Shown: positions 1 to 10,345 of the stretch, in pieces
How positions within the stretch are numbered: the stretch's first letter is position 1
Layout: each line of letters begins with the position of its first letter
Source of the DNA: Castor canadensis
Taxonomy: Eukaryota > Chordata > Mammalia > Rodentia > Castoridae
Assembly (NCBI RefSeq): GCF_047511655.1
Contig: NC_133390.1
Coordinates: 168,908,083 to 168,972,082, forward strand
Direction of reading: 5' to 3'
DNA: 64,000 nucleotides
The notes under the pieces: generated by a model
Told to the model about the DNA's origin: nothing
Database searches by the model: none
Seen by the model: the letters and a program-made list of their open reading frames with translations, nothing else
Position numbers and translations under genes: made by a program

Positions 1-1054
1 CTCTAGCAGGTGGGAGAAGCTACGATGTGACGGCCTCGCCCTGTGCAGTGTGACTTCCTCTCTCTGCCCAAGGTCGAGGCTCTGTGAGGTGGCTGTCTCC
101 ATACAATTTTCTGAGGTCCAGGCCTTGGGGTGATGGCAGGTCCTCAGGTTGCTCTCAGTCAACAGAGTTGACTGTGTCTCTCAGAGAAACCCCATTTCAC
201 ACAGCCCCTCCCTCTTCACATTTCTCTCTTCTGCTTTCTGTGCCCCTCGTGGGTTGAATCCAGCTGTCACCAGATCTCAGTGGCCCACGCAGTCCTTGAA
301 ACGTCTTCCAAACGAGCTTCCCATCTGAGCCCCAGGAGTTCATGTGAACCCCACAGCGATTGGCATCTCTGGATAACAGAACGAAGCAAAGCTGGGGGCT
401 CACCTCCCTCTGGCAGCTCAGTGCTCCATCTCAGCCTGAACCAGTGCCACCCCCACCTCACCCATCTTTGGGGCTCACTTGACACCTGCCACAGACCCTG
501 AGTTTATGAGCTGCTCTCTGGCTCTCCAGGCTTGGCCCTGCCTGTCTTGAATCAGAAGCTGCTTCTGAGACAAACCAGAACAAGAGAGTTGTTCTGGGCC
601 AGGAGTTGCTGGCTCAGAGGAAATGGAGAGGCCACGGTGGTCCTGAGTGGGTGTCGAACTACTGATATAGATCGGCCTGAGTGGGAGACACTGACATTGA
701 CCATGGGTGACACTAGTTAGATTTGGGAATAGCAGTGCGGTAATTAGCCATGGTAAGAGCTGAGGGTGAACATGAGCTCAGCGGAGCCTCCCTCTATGGA
801 GGTGAGTTCTGGCAGAATTAGAAGGCTCTGGATAAAGTGACCTCCTTTGCCCTCCTCCCCGGGACTCCAGATAGAGCTCCGGAGGGGGTAAGAGCAAGAA
901 GATCAAGCCCTTGACCTCCTAATACAAGGGTACTGCAAATTTCCTCCCAGCGTGCTCATCAAATTTGCCAGCTCACATTTACAAGGTGCAAGGCTTGGCC
1001 TAGAGAGAGCATCCTCCATTGTCAAGGAGCCAAGAATGCTGTCTGGAAGGCCCC

Positions 1055-1055
<1 letters not shown>
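1..1055. other. Unique intergenic sequence, no feature seen
   Basis: Mixed-composition mammalian sequence. Open frames here are short and overlap on both strands with no recognisable domain. I see no splice-site pair, tRNA fold or repeat signature that I can support. Confidence 0.5.

Positions 1056-1093
<38 letters not shown>
1056..1093. repeat. (CA)n microsatellite
   Basis: A nearly perfect run of 19 CA dinucleotides. It accounts for the runs of alternating Thr-His (+) and Cys-Val (-) in the overlapping open frames, which are therefore not genes. Confidence 0.97.
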
Positions 1094-1094
<1 letters not shown>

Positions 1095-1884
1095 AGGCAT
1101 CAGAGAGAGCTGGGACAGCCAGGGACGAGGAGAGGGCAGGGTTCACAATCTCTCTTAGGATGAGGTCGTGTTTCCCAGTGACAGGCCTCACAGAGCTGGT
1201 CCCTGGCCCTGGGCTGGCACCCAGGAAGTCTTACTTGGAAATTAGGAGAAAGTTCCATTTTGCAAGCACCTGGGGAGACTCCTTGGCCTTGGAGTCCATG
1301 GTGCAGGAGGTGATAGGTGATCACTAGCAACCACGCAGGCTCCAGGAGAGTGACAGCCTTCAGACCAACTCCAGCCCTTAGAGCTGGGCCTTTGGCTCTT
1401 TGAAGGGTGCTCTGAGCTGGTCTCACTGCTCTGTAAAGTGGGTGAGAGTCCCAGCAGCTAAGTCCTTGATCTCAGTTCATGGCCAAGGATCAGTGGTAGC
1501 CCCAGGAGCTGGAGCAATGCAGATCCTGGAGCTGCCAGCAGCCACAGGCTCAGTCTACATCTTCTCAGGCTCTCCAGGGGCTTCGTGCAGTTGTTAAAAG
1601 TGGATACGGACCCATTCAATGTGTAGAGCTTTTGGGAGGAGTGCAGTAATCCATGGATCAACATCTCCTTGCTGAGCCAGGCTCCCTGCAAACACTGGGA
1701 GGGCAGTGCTGAGCAGAACAGATTAATCCTGGCTGTTGTGGAATTTTCTTTCTAGTAGGAGGAAAGAGACAGACAAGATAATCATACAGAATATGGAAAA
1801 TGTCAGACCATTGTAAGTGAGAAGGAGAAAAATACAGCAGTGCCCTCAGAAGGCTTCTCAGGGAGAAGGACTATGAAGGTGGGG
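1094..1884. other. Unique intergenic sequence, no feature seen
   Basis: No repeat or exon signature identified. The 108-codon minus-strand frame here has no recognisable motif and no codon-use signal. Confidence 0.45.
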
Positions 1885-2085
1885 AGAATGACAAGGTGAC
1901 ATTTGAGCAATGGCCTGATAGAGATGGGGAAAAGCGAGCTCCAGATGACTCCTAACAGAACATGCAAAGGCCCCATGGCAGAAGCATGCCTGGTGTGTGG
2001 AAGGAAGGTCTGTGAGGAAGTGGTGTGGCTAGATGAGGTGGGGAGGGGAAAGTGTCACAGGATGGGGCCATGAGAGGTTGGAGCA
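1885..2085 (-). repeat. L2 LINE 3' fragment
   Basis: Reads as the reverse complement of the ancient L2 3' region. The order GTGACATTTGAGCAA, then GCAAAGGCCC, then AAGCATGCCTGGTGTG is the antisense form of the familiar L2 stretch of about 200 bases. It is diverged with indels, consistent with an old mammalian-wide insertion. Confidence 0.7.
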
Positions 2086-2397
2086 AGGGGAGATCACTCA
2101 TGGCTGCAGAAGCCACTGAGGACTCTGGTTTCTTCTGTGAACAGGAACCTGGTAGTGGGGGCGGGGGGCGGGCAATATGGTAAGCATCCAGCTAAGGGGA
2201 GGGGCTCCAGGGCTGGTGCAATTGGTGCTGTTACTGGAGCAGATTTGATCACCCTTGAGGTTTCCATGCTGACACCCCTTCTTCAGAATCTCGGCTGCCC
2301 ATGCTGCCTGTGTGCAGCCCTTAGAGCTCCCACAGCTTCTGAAAGCTCCTGATGGGAGCCAGCTGGGTCTTTTCACCAGTGTTATCTCAAACCTGCC

Positions 2398-2445
2398 ATC
2401 ATGCTTGGGACTAAATAGGTACTCAATAAATACTTGTCAACAGGA
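2398..2445 (+). repeat. L2 3'-terminal fragment
   Basis: ACTCAATAAATACTTGTCAA matches the end of L2 elements, where a TCAATAAATA motif precedes the short 3' repeat. Only the tail is visible. The sequence on either side, 2086-2820, shows nothing else I can identify. Confidence 0.45.
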
Positions 2446-2819
2446 GGGACAAGCCTGGACAAAGGCTGGGTGTGACGGTGGAAGGCTGGGTGGGGACTGG
2501 GCTGGGAAGGTGGCAGGAGCTTTGTTAGAATCAAACACCTGAGCCTTGTCCATTCAAGGCACCCTCTGGAGCCTGACGATTAGAAACCAACAGGGCAAGG
2601 GCCCTGGCTACCCCTGGTCACATAGCTGGTCACGCAACCAGGCTCTTGTCCTCTTGTGACAGCCTCAGGCTGCCACCTTTTTGGGTTCAGGCCACATCTC
2701 AACAGCAGGGAGGTGTCTGCTCCAAGAGCCACCAGAGAAAGTGACTGTGCACAGGGCAGCCCAACCCCAGGGGCAGAGCAACAAACAGGAGTGCTTCACC
2801 AAGGTGATCCTGCACCACA

Positions 2820-2965
2820 GGGGACACTTGGCAATGTCTGGGGACATTTCTGATGGTCACAGCTGGGAATGGGGTGCTACTGGCATCTAGAAATGCTGCA
2901 ACACTCCACGGTGCACAGGCTGGTCCCATATCTGAGTTATCAACTCCAAATGCAGGTAGTCGCTA
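2820..2965 (+). mobile_element. Ancient DNA-transposon (hAT-like MITE) remnant
   Basis: The string GGCAATGTCTGGGGACATTT followed by GGTGCTACTGGCATCTAG and then a TGCACAGG block is the layout of a common nonautonomous mammalian DNA element that I recognise but cannot name with certainty. It has no coding capacity. Terminal inverted repeats are too decayed to place exactly. Confidence 0.5.
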
Positions 2966-3087
2966 TTGTCACATTTGTAATTGCTCTCAGTGAGACGTTA
3001 ATAGCAGAAACACTGCACGGATTATATATCTGCTGTAGGTATGTCTGTGCTTTATACATAAAAAGAGTAAGTTTTTTAAAAAAAAAT

Positions 3088-3198
3088 GTTTTTTTGAGTC
3101 AGGCTGTCACTGTGTAGCCCAGGCTGGCCTTGAACTCTCAATCTTCCTGCCTCAGCTTCCAGAGTGCTGGGATTACAGGTTTGCATTACCAGACCCCA
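3088..3198 (-). repeat. B1-like SINE (7SL-derived monomer)
   Basis: The minus-strand copy opens with a T-run and GAGTCAGGCTGTCACTGTGT. It carries the diagnostic CTCAGCTTCCAGAGTGCTGGG and GATTACAGG blocks of 7SL-derived rodent SINEs. It lies beside, or within, the old L1 3' end that follows. Confidence 0.85.
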
Positions 3199-3204
3199 GT
3201 TTAA

Positions 3205-3645
3205 GAGTAAGATTTCTATGTGTCCATTGATGGGCACAAAATGTGATATATACATATGATACATCCATACATAAATATATATGCTATTTTCAGCCTTTAA
3301 AGTAAAAGGCTATCCTGGCACACACCACATGGATGTAGCTTGAGGACACATACAGAGTGAAAGAAGCCAGGCACAAGAGGACAAACTTTATATGATCCTA
3401 CTCACAGGAGGCACCTGGAAGAGTCCGAGTCTTAGAGACAAAGTAGAACGGGGTTGCCAGGGCCTGGGAGCAAGGGCTGGGGATTCAGTGTTCAACAAAG
3501 CTTCCATTTTGCAAGGTGGAAGTGTCCTGTGGCAGGATGACGGTGACAGTGGCATGATAACAGCACCTAGTGCCACTGAGCTGAATTTAAAAACGAGTAA
3601 GAAGGTAAATTTCATGCTATGCACATTTTATCACAATTTTAAGCA
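3205..3645 (+). mobile_element. Old L1M-type LINE 3' end
   Basis: The order of landmarks is that of an old L1 3' region: CATGGATGTAGCTTGAGGAC, then AAAGAAGCCAGGCACAAGAGG, then GGGTTGCCAGGGCCTGGG, then AGTGCCACTGAGCTGAATTT, then TAAATTTCATGCTATG. It is strongly diverged and non-coding. The element is 5'-truncated or broken by the neighbouring B1. Confidence 0.8.
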
Positions 3646-3649
3646 GAGT

Positions 3650-5062
3650 TTTGCATGCTTATTGAGAAACCACTCAAGAGATGTTTGCACAGCGTCCGAG
3701 TGTGTATGTTCACCGCAGCGTTGGGAGCTGCAGGTGACAGTGCATTTGTCCTTGGTGACATGAGGAGTTCTCTGAAGAAGCAGAGCCCTCCCGTGTGGCA
3801 GGCAGAGGTGTCAATGACCAGATGTCCTCAGTCACAACTCAAAGACAGCCTGTCGCAGGCACTCCACCTTCACATTGCCCAAATGGGCTTCTCAACTCCC
3901 CTTGTCTCCAACTCACCGTTTTCTAGCTGTCCCCTTCACCAGATGCCACACTCTGTTGATCCATCTCCCCCTTCCAAACCGCAAGCCAGGGTCCCTGTTC
4001 CCTCCTGCCTGCCCTCGGTTCCCTTCCTTTTGCGTGTAAACTGTCCTCTGGTCTTTGCTCCTTGCTGTGACCGAGGTGAGCAGCAGAGAACTCACCAACT
4101 GCTTCCGAGTTGTCCCCTGATGCAGTAACGTGTGCCAGGTGCATACTGAGGCACGGCAATGCCCCCAGCAACAGAGAGGTCTGGCAAACGTGGCACAACA
4201 GCATTCACAGAAGTCACAAATTGACACACCACGAAGTTACAGATGCTTTGCAAGCCCCGCATACGACAGGACACATCCACGCTCGCTCCCTCGCTCATGG
4301 GGGAGGAAGGTGAGTGGGATGGAGATCACAGGAGCTACACCCACTTATAAGCAAGAGCAGGGCTCTGCACAGACACGGGTGACAAAGGGGCCTGTGCCAT
4401 CGAGGGTGACCAGCTCAGCTGCCACTTCCAAAGTGAAAAACAAAACAGACACAAAGAAAGAAAAGAGAGTCCGCTGTCACATAATAGCACCTATCTAATT
4501 GTCAAACGCACACACACAGAGCTGTGTATTTTCCACAGACGCATACAAAACAGGAAACACATCTGAGCAACTGGCAGCGGGGAGCGGACGTGAAAGGTGT
4601 GGGGAATTGAACACACGTGGACAAGCTGATCAAGTGTTGGCGTGTCTGGACCCATCAGGGGAAGATGTCATTAACAGAGCATCTGGCTAACTCTGCTCAC
4701 TACTCAGGATCCCAAAGTGCCATAACTAGTCACGAATCATCACACTCACTTCACCTGTGTTAGCTGACACCTGTTAGCCACAACCACTGGTTCCCATTGA
4801 GAAGGCTGAAGCCCAAACAGGGCCACTTTCTTATAAGAAGCCATGAATGTCTTGGGCCCCAAAGGCTGAGAGGCTGGTGGGCTTTATGCTGGCTCAGACC
4901 CAGAAGACACCTAGCTCTGTGGCTTCTCTCAGGTCCTCCCTGCATCCCTGGCTCCTTCCTTCCATCTTCAGACCTCTGCTTCTGCTTGGAGAATAATCAC
5001 CCTCCCTTCTGTGTAGACTCAACCCAGACCATCATACCACCATTTGTAAGAACAAATTGGAA
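3650..5062. other. Intergenic sequence, no gene seen
   Basis: About 1.4 kb with open frames up to 157 codons on both strands. None shows a domain, signal peptide or convincing exon borders. A CA-rich patch occurs near 4505-4520. Confidence 0.45.
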
Positions 5063-5267
5063 GCTGGGCATGTTGGTGCATGCCTGTAATCCCAGCTACT
5101 CAGGAGACAGAGGGTGGAGGATCAGGAGTTTGAGGCCAATCTGGGCACAGTTATCAGGAGACCTTATTTCAAAAACAAAACACGAAACAAAAGGGCTAAG
5201 GATGTAGCTTAAGTGGTAGAACCTTGCCTAGCATGAGTGGGGCCCTTGCACTGCAAAAATAAAAAGA
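5063..5267 (+). repeat. B1-dID dimeric SINE
   Basis: The left half (GCTGGGCATGTTGGTGCATG, CTGTAATCCCAGCTACTCAG) is 7SL/B1-like. The right half (GGATGTAGCTTAAGTGGTAG to CACTGCAAAAATAAAAA) is a tRNA/ID-derived unit with a degenerate A box and a short A-rich tail. Fusion of the two halves is characteristic of several non-murid rodent lineages. Confidence 0.88.
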
Positions 5268-5626
5268 TCAAATCAGAGGTATGCTTTATGAAAGCAAAGT
5301 ACAAAGTGCAGAAAAGAGTGTAAAATAAAATCCCATTCTGTAAGGGAAAGAGTAATAGAAAAAATTCCAACCGTTGTCATGTCTGTGTGAGTGTGTGTGA
5401 ACCACATAAAACACAGCTAGAAAACTAAGCACAAACAAAAGTGTTTTGGAAGGGTACACGCTGGGTTATTAATGTGCATCCCTAGTGCCAGGTCACAGGA
5501 GTGACGTGGATAAAAGAGAGACAAAAGGAGCGAGAGAACCAAGCCCTGCACTAAAAACTGCATTTGACCACATTCATTTCTTTATGTAAAATTAACAGGA
5601 TGGAAATTAAACAAAAGAATTTAAAA
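5268..5626. other. Intergenic sequence, no feature seen
   Basis: AT-rich unique sequence leading into a GA microsatellite. No exon or repeat assignment can be supported. Confidence 0.4.
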
Positions 5627-5663
5627 AGAGAGAGAGAGAGACAGAGAGAAGAGAGACATGCAG
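5627..5663. repeat. (GA)n-rich purine tract
   Basis: An imperfect run of AG dinucleotides broken by ACAG and AAGAG. It explains the Arg/Glu-rich open frame over it. Confidence 0.9.
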
Positions 5664-5944
5664 CAGGATTGAGGTTCAAAGCCTCCCTCACAGTCCAGAT
5701 TCCCAGGGAAAAACTTTGGTCCACTTTGGGCCAATCTGCTGTGACCAGGAGCAGAGTCACTGGACGTGAGGGTGTCTGTTCCCACCTTATCTGGGCAGGT
5801 GGAAAGAAGGAAAGATCCAGAAACCTGGGGGCTGGGGTAGCTAGTCACACAAAACAAGTTTTCCACTATTTTTTTCTCTCTAAATTCATAAGAACTTTAA
5901 GAGGAAGGATGAGAAGAGGGGGCACAAACCAGGAAAGATTTGGG

Positions 5945-6410
5945 GTTAGCTTAGGAATGAACCAGGATAAAGAGATGGGAACGGTAGAAACAGAGGTTCA
6001 GCACAAGAAGGAGCACAGAATCTTTAAGTAACTCGGGGGGCTGGATCAGAGCAGGAAACATGCCATGATATGACAACGGAAACATGGGCTCCTCCTGAGG
6101 GACCTGGATATCCCTGCTGACTGAGGGGCCAGCAAATGTATGGGACAGATCACACAGTGTCCTACAGCTGTTGCAAGGAGTGACATGGAAGCCACTGGAG
6201 AAGCCACCACCCTCCTTCAAGCAGAAGTGGGACATAGTCTGACTTGGTTCTGATGAGGTTCTCTGGCTTCCATGTGGAGAAGAGACCGTCAGCGTCAGAA
6301 CAGGGCAGAAGCCAGCAGGTTCTGAGGAGGTGATTGCAGCAGTCCTGGTGGGATGCTGGTGGCGGTGCCCTGTGATGGCAGCTGGATGCTGGAGGCCAAC
6401 CGATGCTGTT
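5945..6410 (-). repeat. L2 LINE fragment
   Basis: The antisense L2 landmarks occur in order: GGAAGCCACTGGAGAAG, then AAGTGGGACATAGTCTGACTT, then GATTGCAGCAGTCCTGGTGGG. These match the segment upstream of the L2 3' end in reverse orientation. It is old and diverged. Confidence 0.6.
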
Positions 6411-6544
6411 TAAGATTCAACGTTTGTTATTGGACTGTTTGTGTACTTGAGAGGAAAGGGACTGGGACATCTGACCTCAAAACTCAGCCGGGGCATAAAA
6501 CAACTTGAAGTTTGAGCCTGTTTTCTGGAGGAGTTTAGAGATGA

Positions 6545-7000
6545 GAATCTCAGCTCGTCACAGTGAGGCCATTAGCTCCCTGTCTTAATCAGATCTCTCC
6601 CATCCTATTAAGTCATTTGGAGCTGTTTCTAAGAAAGATTTTGTTATTTCCCCAAATCTCTGGCTGCTTCATTTAGACCTGGTGTTTAGGCGGAATGCAA
6701 TTAACACATTGCAAACCTGGTTTCCGCTGAAATTCAATCAATTGTAACTCGTTTTCGAATCAAGCTGCTTTCTCTAATTGTGAGCCTTGGCCCCCGCAGA
6801 ATGGCGATTTAAGCCAATTATTGTGCTGCTTGTCTGAAAATTGTGCTATTTATGTTGGCATCTCTTCACATTACTGATGAGCCTCCTTGAGTTAATGGAA
6901 TAATGAAAACACAAAACAGATTTACCGTGCTTAATAAGAGAGGGAGATAATGAAGGCAAATTACAATGGAGGCCCAGGTCTGCGTGGAGAACAGGTAATG
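6545..7000. promoter_or_regulatory. Candidate conserved noncoding element (enhancer-like)
   Basis: A repeat-free, AT-leaning block with an unusual density of homeodomain-type cores. These include CAATTA at 6698, CAATCAATTG at 6735-6744, CTAATTG at 6774, CCAATTA at 6814 and TTAATGG near 6891. It has no open frame of note and no SINE or LINE signature, unlike its surroundings. The texture (long runs of plausible binding sites, no simple repeat) is that of deeply conserved developmental enhancers. Conservation itself was not tested. Confidence 0.45.
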
Positions 7001-7674
7001 CAGTTTCTATGTTTAAATTAACGCTCAAATTCTCTCATGCTGATGGCAGAAGCGTAGAGAAACTCAGAGTCTGATGGCAGGAGTGTGCTGCCTCAGCTGG
7101 ACTTCAAGACTGTGGTCCTCGGTGCTCCTGCCTGAAGTTTGGCTGTGGGAGATGGCTGTGCTAACCAGGAAAGGGCAGGCTGCACGGGGTGGGAATCAGG
7201 AAGTCTGGTCCTCCTGCTCTTGCCTCAGTGTGTGACCCAGGACAAACCACAGCTCCTCAGGAGCAGAGTGCCCCAACCTGTCCCGATGCTATGATTAACC
7301 AGGACCTGGGATCCAGCTTGGCTGAAGAGATTTGGGCTGGGTCATGGAAGACTTTGGTCAAGTGAGAAGCAGTGGGCCCAGAGGAAGGGCAGAGAGGGGG
7401 ATGAGGGAGATGCAGGGCAGGCAAGCCACCTGGAGGGGCCAAATTGGCATGGGGGGAGGCCAGGGAGGCTGGTGTGAGTGGACAGTGGGAATCAGGAGAG
7501 ATGGCTCTGTACCTCCTCTCCCTCCACCTCTTCCCCCAGCCTTGGGCTCACACATCCTTCTTCTCACACTGTTGTCCTGTACTTTCCCATCTACAAGGTC
7601 AAGTGCTTCTGGGTGCAATTCTGGGGCCAACAGAAGTTATACCAATGATTACAATATCAGAATGATAGAAATGG
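7001..7674. other. Intergenic sequence, no gene seen
   Basis: GC-moderate sequence with short opposing frames. No repeat or exon signature I can support. Confidence 0.4.
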
Positions 7675-7825
7675 GATGGGCATAGTGGTACACTCCTGCA
7701 ATCCCAGCACATGGAAGACTGATGCAGGAGGATCGTGAGTTGTAAGCCAGCCTGGACTACATAGTAAGATCCTGTGAAAAGAAGAGAGAGAGAGAGAAGA
7801 GGGAGAGAAAGAGAGAAATAAAAAC
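7675..7825 (+). repeat. B1-like SINE with expanded purine tail
   Basis: GGGATGGGCATAGTGGTACA through CAGCCTGGACTACATAGTAA is a B1-type monomer. It ends in a GAAAAGAAGAGAGAGAG tract of about 45 bases, as if its A-tail had been converted into a GA-rich microsatellite. Confidence 0.85.
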
Positions 7826-7984
7826 ACATATACAGCTCTGTGCTAAATCCTCCACAGACACCATGCCCTGCCATCCTCCCAACAGCCTAATACTTTTACT
7901 AGCTGTGTGCACCATTTGCTAGCTGTTGGAGAGAAAAGGAAGGAGAGAAAAAGAGAGAAGGGAAATTTGGCAGTTACCATCACT

Positions 7985-8110
7985 TTTTACCTACATCTTA
8001 TATATAGAGGCACAGAGAGGTTAAACCAGTTGCCAAGTTTGTACAGCTAACTGGGATAGCTATGATCTGTACCCAAGTAGTTTGGCTCCAGAACCTGTGT
8101 CCTTGACAGC
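7985..8110 (-). repeat. MIR SINE fragment
   Basis: AGGCACAGAGAGGTTAAACC, then TTGCCAAGTTTGTACAGCTA, then CAGAACCTGTGTCC is the typical MIR core and tail, here antisense. It is diverged as expected for a mammalian-wide SINE. Confidence 0.7.
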
Positions 8111-8689
8111 TGTCACTCACAGCTGATGGCTGCCTGGTGTACTTGGGAAGTTTAGGTCCTAGCTAGAGGAACCCTCACTCTCACGGGGATTCTGTGCCCT
8201 AAACACGGCAGGTGTGATCAGACTTACTGACCTGAAGGGGCCATGTGGGAACAACACATCCCATTAAGTAGGGGGTGTGCTCTGATAAGCAGCCCCCACC
8301 CCGAGACTCGGGCTGGTCCAGACCCCAGGATATTTGTACAGCTCTTGGATGGGAACCCCAAGACGGACTGGGCTTGGCTTTCCAGCAGTTTACCAACTTG
8401 GCATGTGCCTCAGAGACCCAAGAGAGTCTTAAGGAAAACGAAAGCCCAAACCACCTGAGTTTGTGGACCAGTATTCGGCCAGTAAGGAAAATGGCCCGCA
8501 TGGAGATTGGTAAGCAGATGCTTGGAAAATGTAACTTCCTTCCCTTGTTCTTTAGCCCACTGTCCCCCCAGCTGAGGACTGACCCTGCTGGCCAGGGGTC
8601 TGTATGGAGCACCCTATACAGTCAGTGTCCCAACTGTTCCCGACCCTCACTTGCCACACATCTCAGAGGCTCATCTTTTCGAGGCCAAT
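8111..8689. other. Intergenic sequence, no gene seen
   Basis: Frames of up to 142 codons overlap each other on both strands and carry no recognisable motif. I see no well-formed exon. Confidence 0.4.
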
Positions 8690-8800
8690 GCCTAGCTGTG
8701 TGACCTTTGACAGGTTACTTAACCTCTCTGAACCTCCATTTCTTGATGGGTTGTACAGAATCTGTGGACTCCCTTCCAGCTCTAAAATGCTAGGAAACGC
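8690..8800 (+). repeat. MIR SINE fragment
   Basis: TGTGTGACCTTTGACAGGTT and ACTTAACCTCTCTGAACCTC are the MIR core, followed by TTCCAGCTCTAAAATGCTA from the 3' part. Confidence 0.75.
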
Positions 8801-9505
8801 CATTCTGCTTCTCTTTTCTTCTTCCTCCTGTCTGTACTTGTCACATCCCTGTGCACACAGCTCCAAGCCCCTGTCTAGGTCATGATTTCTCACTAACTAG
8901 GAGGGCCAGACAGAGAGGATCCCTCCTTGCCACTTGGAAGCCTCATGACAATACACACAGTCTTCAGCGGGGGAGCAGAGCTCTCAGCCTGCTCTTGCAG
9001 GGGCCCTCCAGCTCAGGTACATCTCCACAAGCTAAATATTTACCAAGATCCTAAGGTTTTCCACCACCTTTAGCCCATTGCTTTATCTCTCATCTGCACA
9101 CGGCCCTTTTTCTGTTCACCTTCGGTCAGACATTTCCCAGGATCCTCTGGGCTTCAGGCACCATCTCTTTGGAAGGTGATGAAACCATGTCTGCCACTAA
9201 TCACTTCCAGTAATAATAATAATTCCTGACCGTTGTATAGGATTTCTCAAAGCATGCCTTATCTCACTGGCTCCCATGCTGACCTCTCCACTTCCATTTG
9301 GTTTTGAGAGAACTTCTAAGCCACCTGCTCTGGGCCTCACAGCCAGCACGTGGGGGGCCTTTTGAGCTCCTCTCTTGTCCTCCCATGGCTGCCCAGGTCA
9401 GCCCACCCCGCTCCAGCTCATTTGGGGACTGCATGTACACGTTGTCTAATATTTACAATCGATCAAAGTTAAACATGGTTTCTCTCCTCCTACCTTGATA
9501 AGCAC
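8801..9505. other. Intergenic sequence, no gene seen
   Basis: Contains a short TAATAATAATAAT patch near 9211. Otherwise no repeat or gene can be assigned. Confidence 0.4.
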
Positions 9506-9509
9506 ACAT

Positions 9510-9690
9510 GGAAGGCCAGGTTTCAATTTAGAGAGCTTGGATTCCTTGAGTTTCCCACTGGAATGTGCTAGAAGCCATATTCTGCATGGACTTTTTAATT
9601 TCATGAGCCAATTAATCTTCCTTTTGCCATGGTTGGTTTAAGTTTCTGTCATTGCCACTGGAAGAGTCCTGATGATACAGCCACCATGGA
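9510..9690 (+). repeat. LTR-like 3' fragment (MaLR-type, tentative)
   Basis: CATGAGCCAATTAATCTTCC, then TTAAGTTTCTGTCATTGCCA, then GGAAGAGTCCTGATGATACAG resembles the 3' end of old MaLR-type LTRs, which have an AATAAA-like signal followed by a GTT..TCTGTCA block. Family and borders are uncertain. Confidence 0.4.
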
Positions 9691-9924
9691 AGGCAGCCAG
9701 GGACACGAGGAAGATGGGTCAGAGACCAGGAATGACAGACGATCAGATACTTTAGACAAAGGAATAGCAAGATGAAGTCAAACCAGAGAAGGTAACCAAA
9801 ACAACTCGAATCTTTGTAGAACACACACGCGCACACACACCACACCTTTTTAAGATACGAAAATAATACAGGAATATTGTGGGCTCCTGGAGATGCTCAG
9901 CCCCTGGCTTCTTCCCAGAGGAGG

Positions 9925-10004
9925 TCCAGGTCCTTATTTTACAAATGATACGGCGGCTTCAAGAAAAGGGCCAGTCTCAAGACCTCCTGGCTAGTGAGCC
10001 GCAG
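9925..10004 (-). repeat. MIR SINE fragment
   Basis: A short worn copy: TTATTTTACAAATGATACGG, then GCCAGTCTCAAGACCTCCTGG. The target duplication of the next SINE begins right after it. Confidence 0.5.
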
Positions 10005-10275
10005 GAATTAGTCATTAAATCAGAGTCGGGCACCAGTGGCTCACGCCTATAATCCTAGCTATGTGGGAGAGTAGATATTTAAGGTCAGCCCAGGCAAATG
10101 GTTCATGAGACGCCCCCCCGGCCCCCGCCCCATCTCCAAAACAACCAGAGTAAAACAGACTGGAGGTGTGGCTCAAGTGGTAGAGCGCCTGCTTTGCAAG
10201 TGCAAAGCCCTGAGTTCAAACCCCAGTCCCACCAAAAATAAATAAATAAATGAATAAACAAGAATTAGTCATTAA
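10005..10275 (+). repeat. B1-dID dimeric SINE with perfect 14-bp target duplication
   Basis: GAATTAGTCATTAA occurs at 10005-10018 and again at 10262-10275, flanking the whole dimer. The B1 half starts GGGCACCAGTGGCTCACGCC. A C-rich linker follows, then a tRNA-like half with A box TGGCTCAAGTGG and B box AGTTCAAACCC, ending in an (AAAT)n-type tail. The perfect duplication indicates a fairly recent L1-driven insertion and fixes the element's true borders. Confidence 0.95.
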
Positions 10276-10345
10276 GCCAGCAAATATTTATTGATTGCAT
10301 GCCACATTCGAGATCACTGAAGAAAGTCTTGTGTATACCATAGGA

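Noticed and set aside
3655..4128. 157-codon + strand frame
   Set aside because: Begins at the edge of an old L1 3' end and has no domain. Overlapping minus frames of similar length suggest chance.
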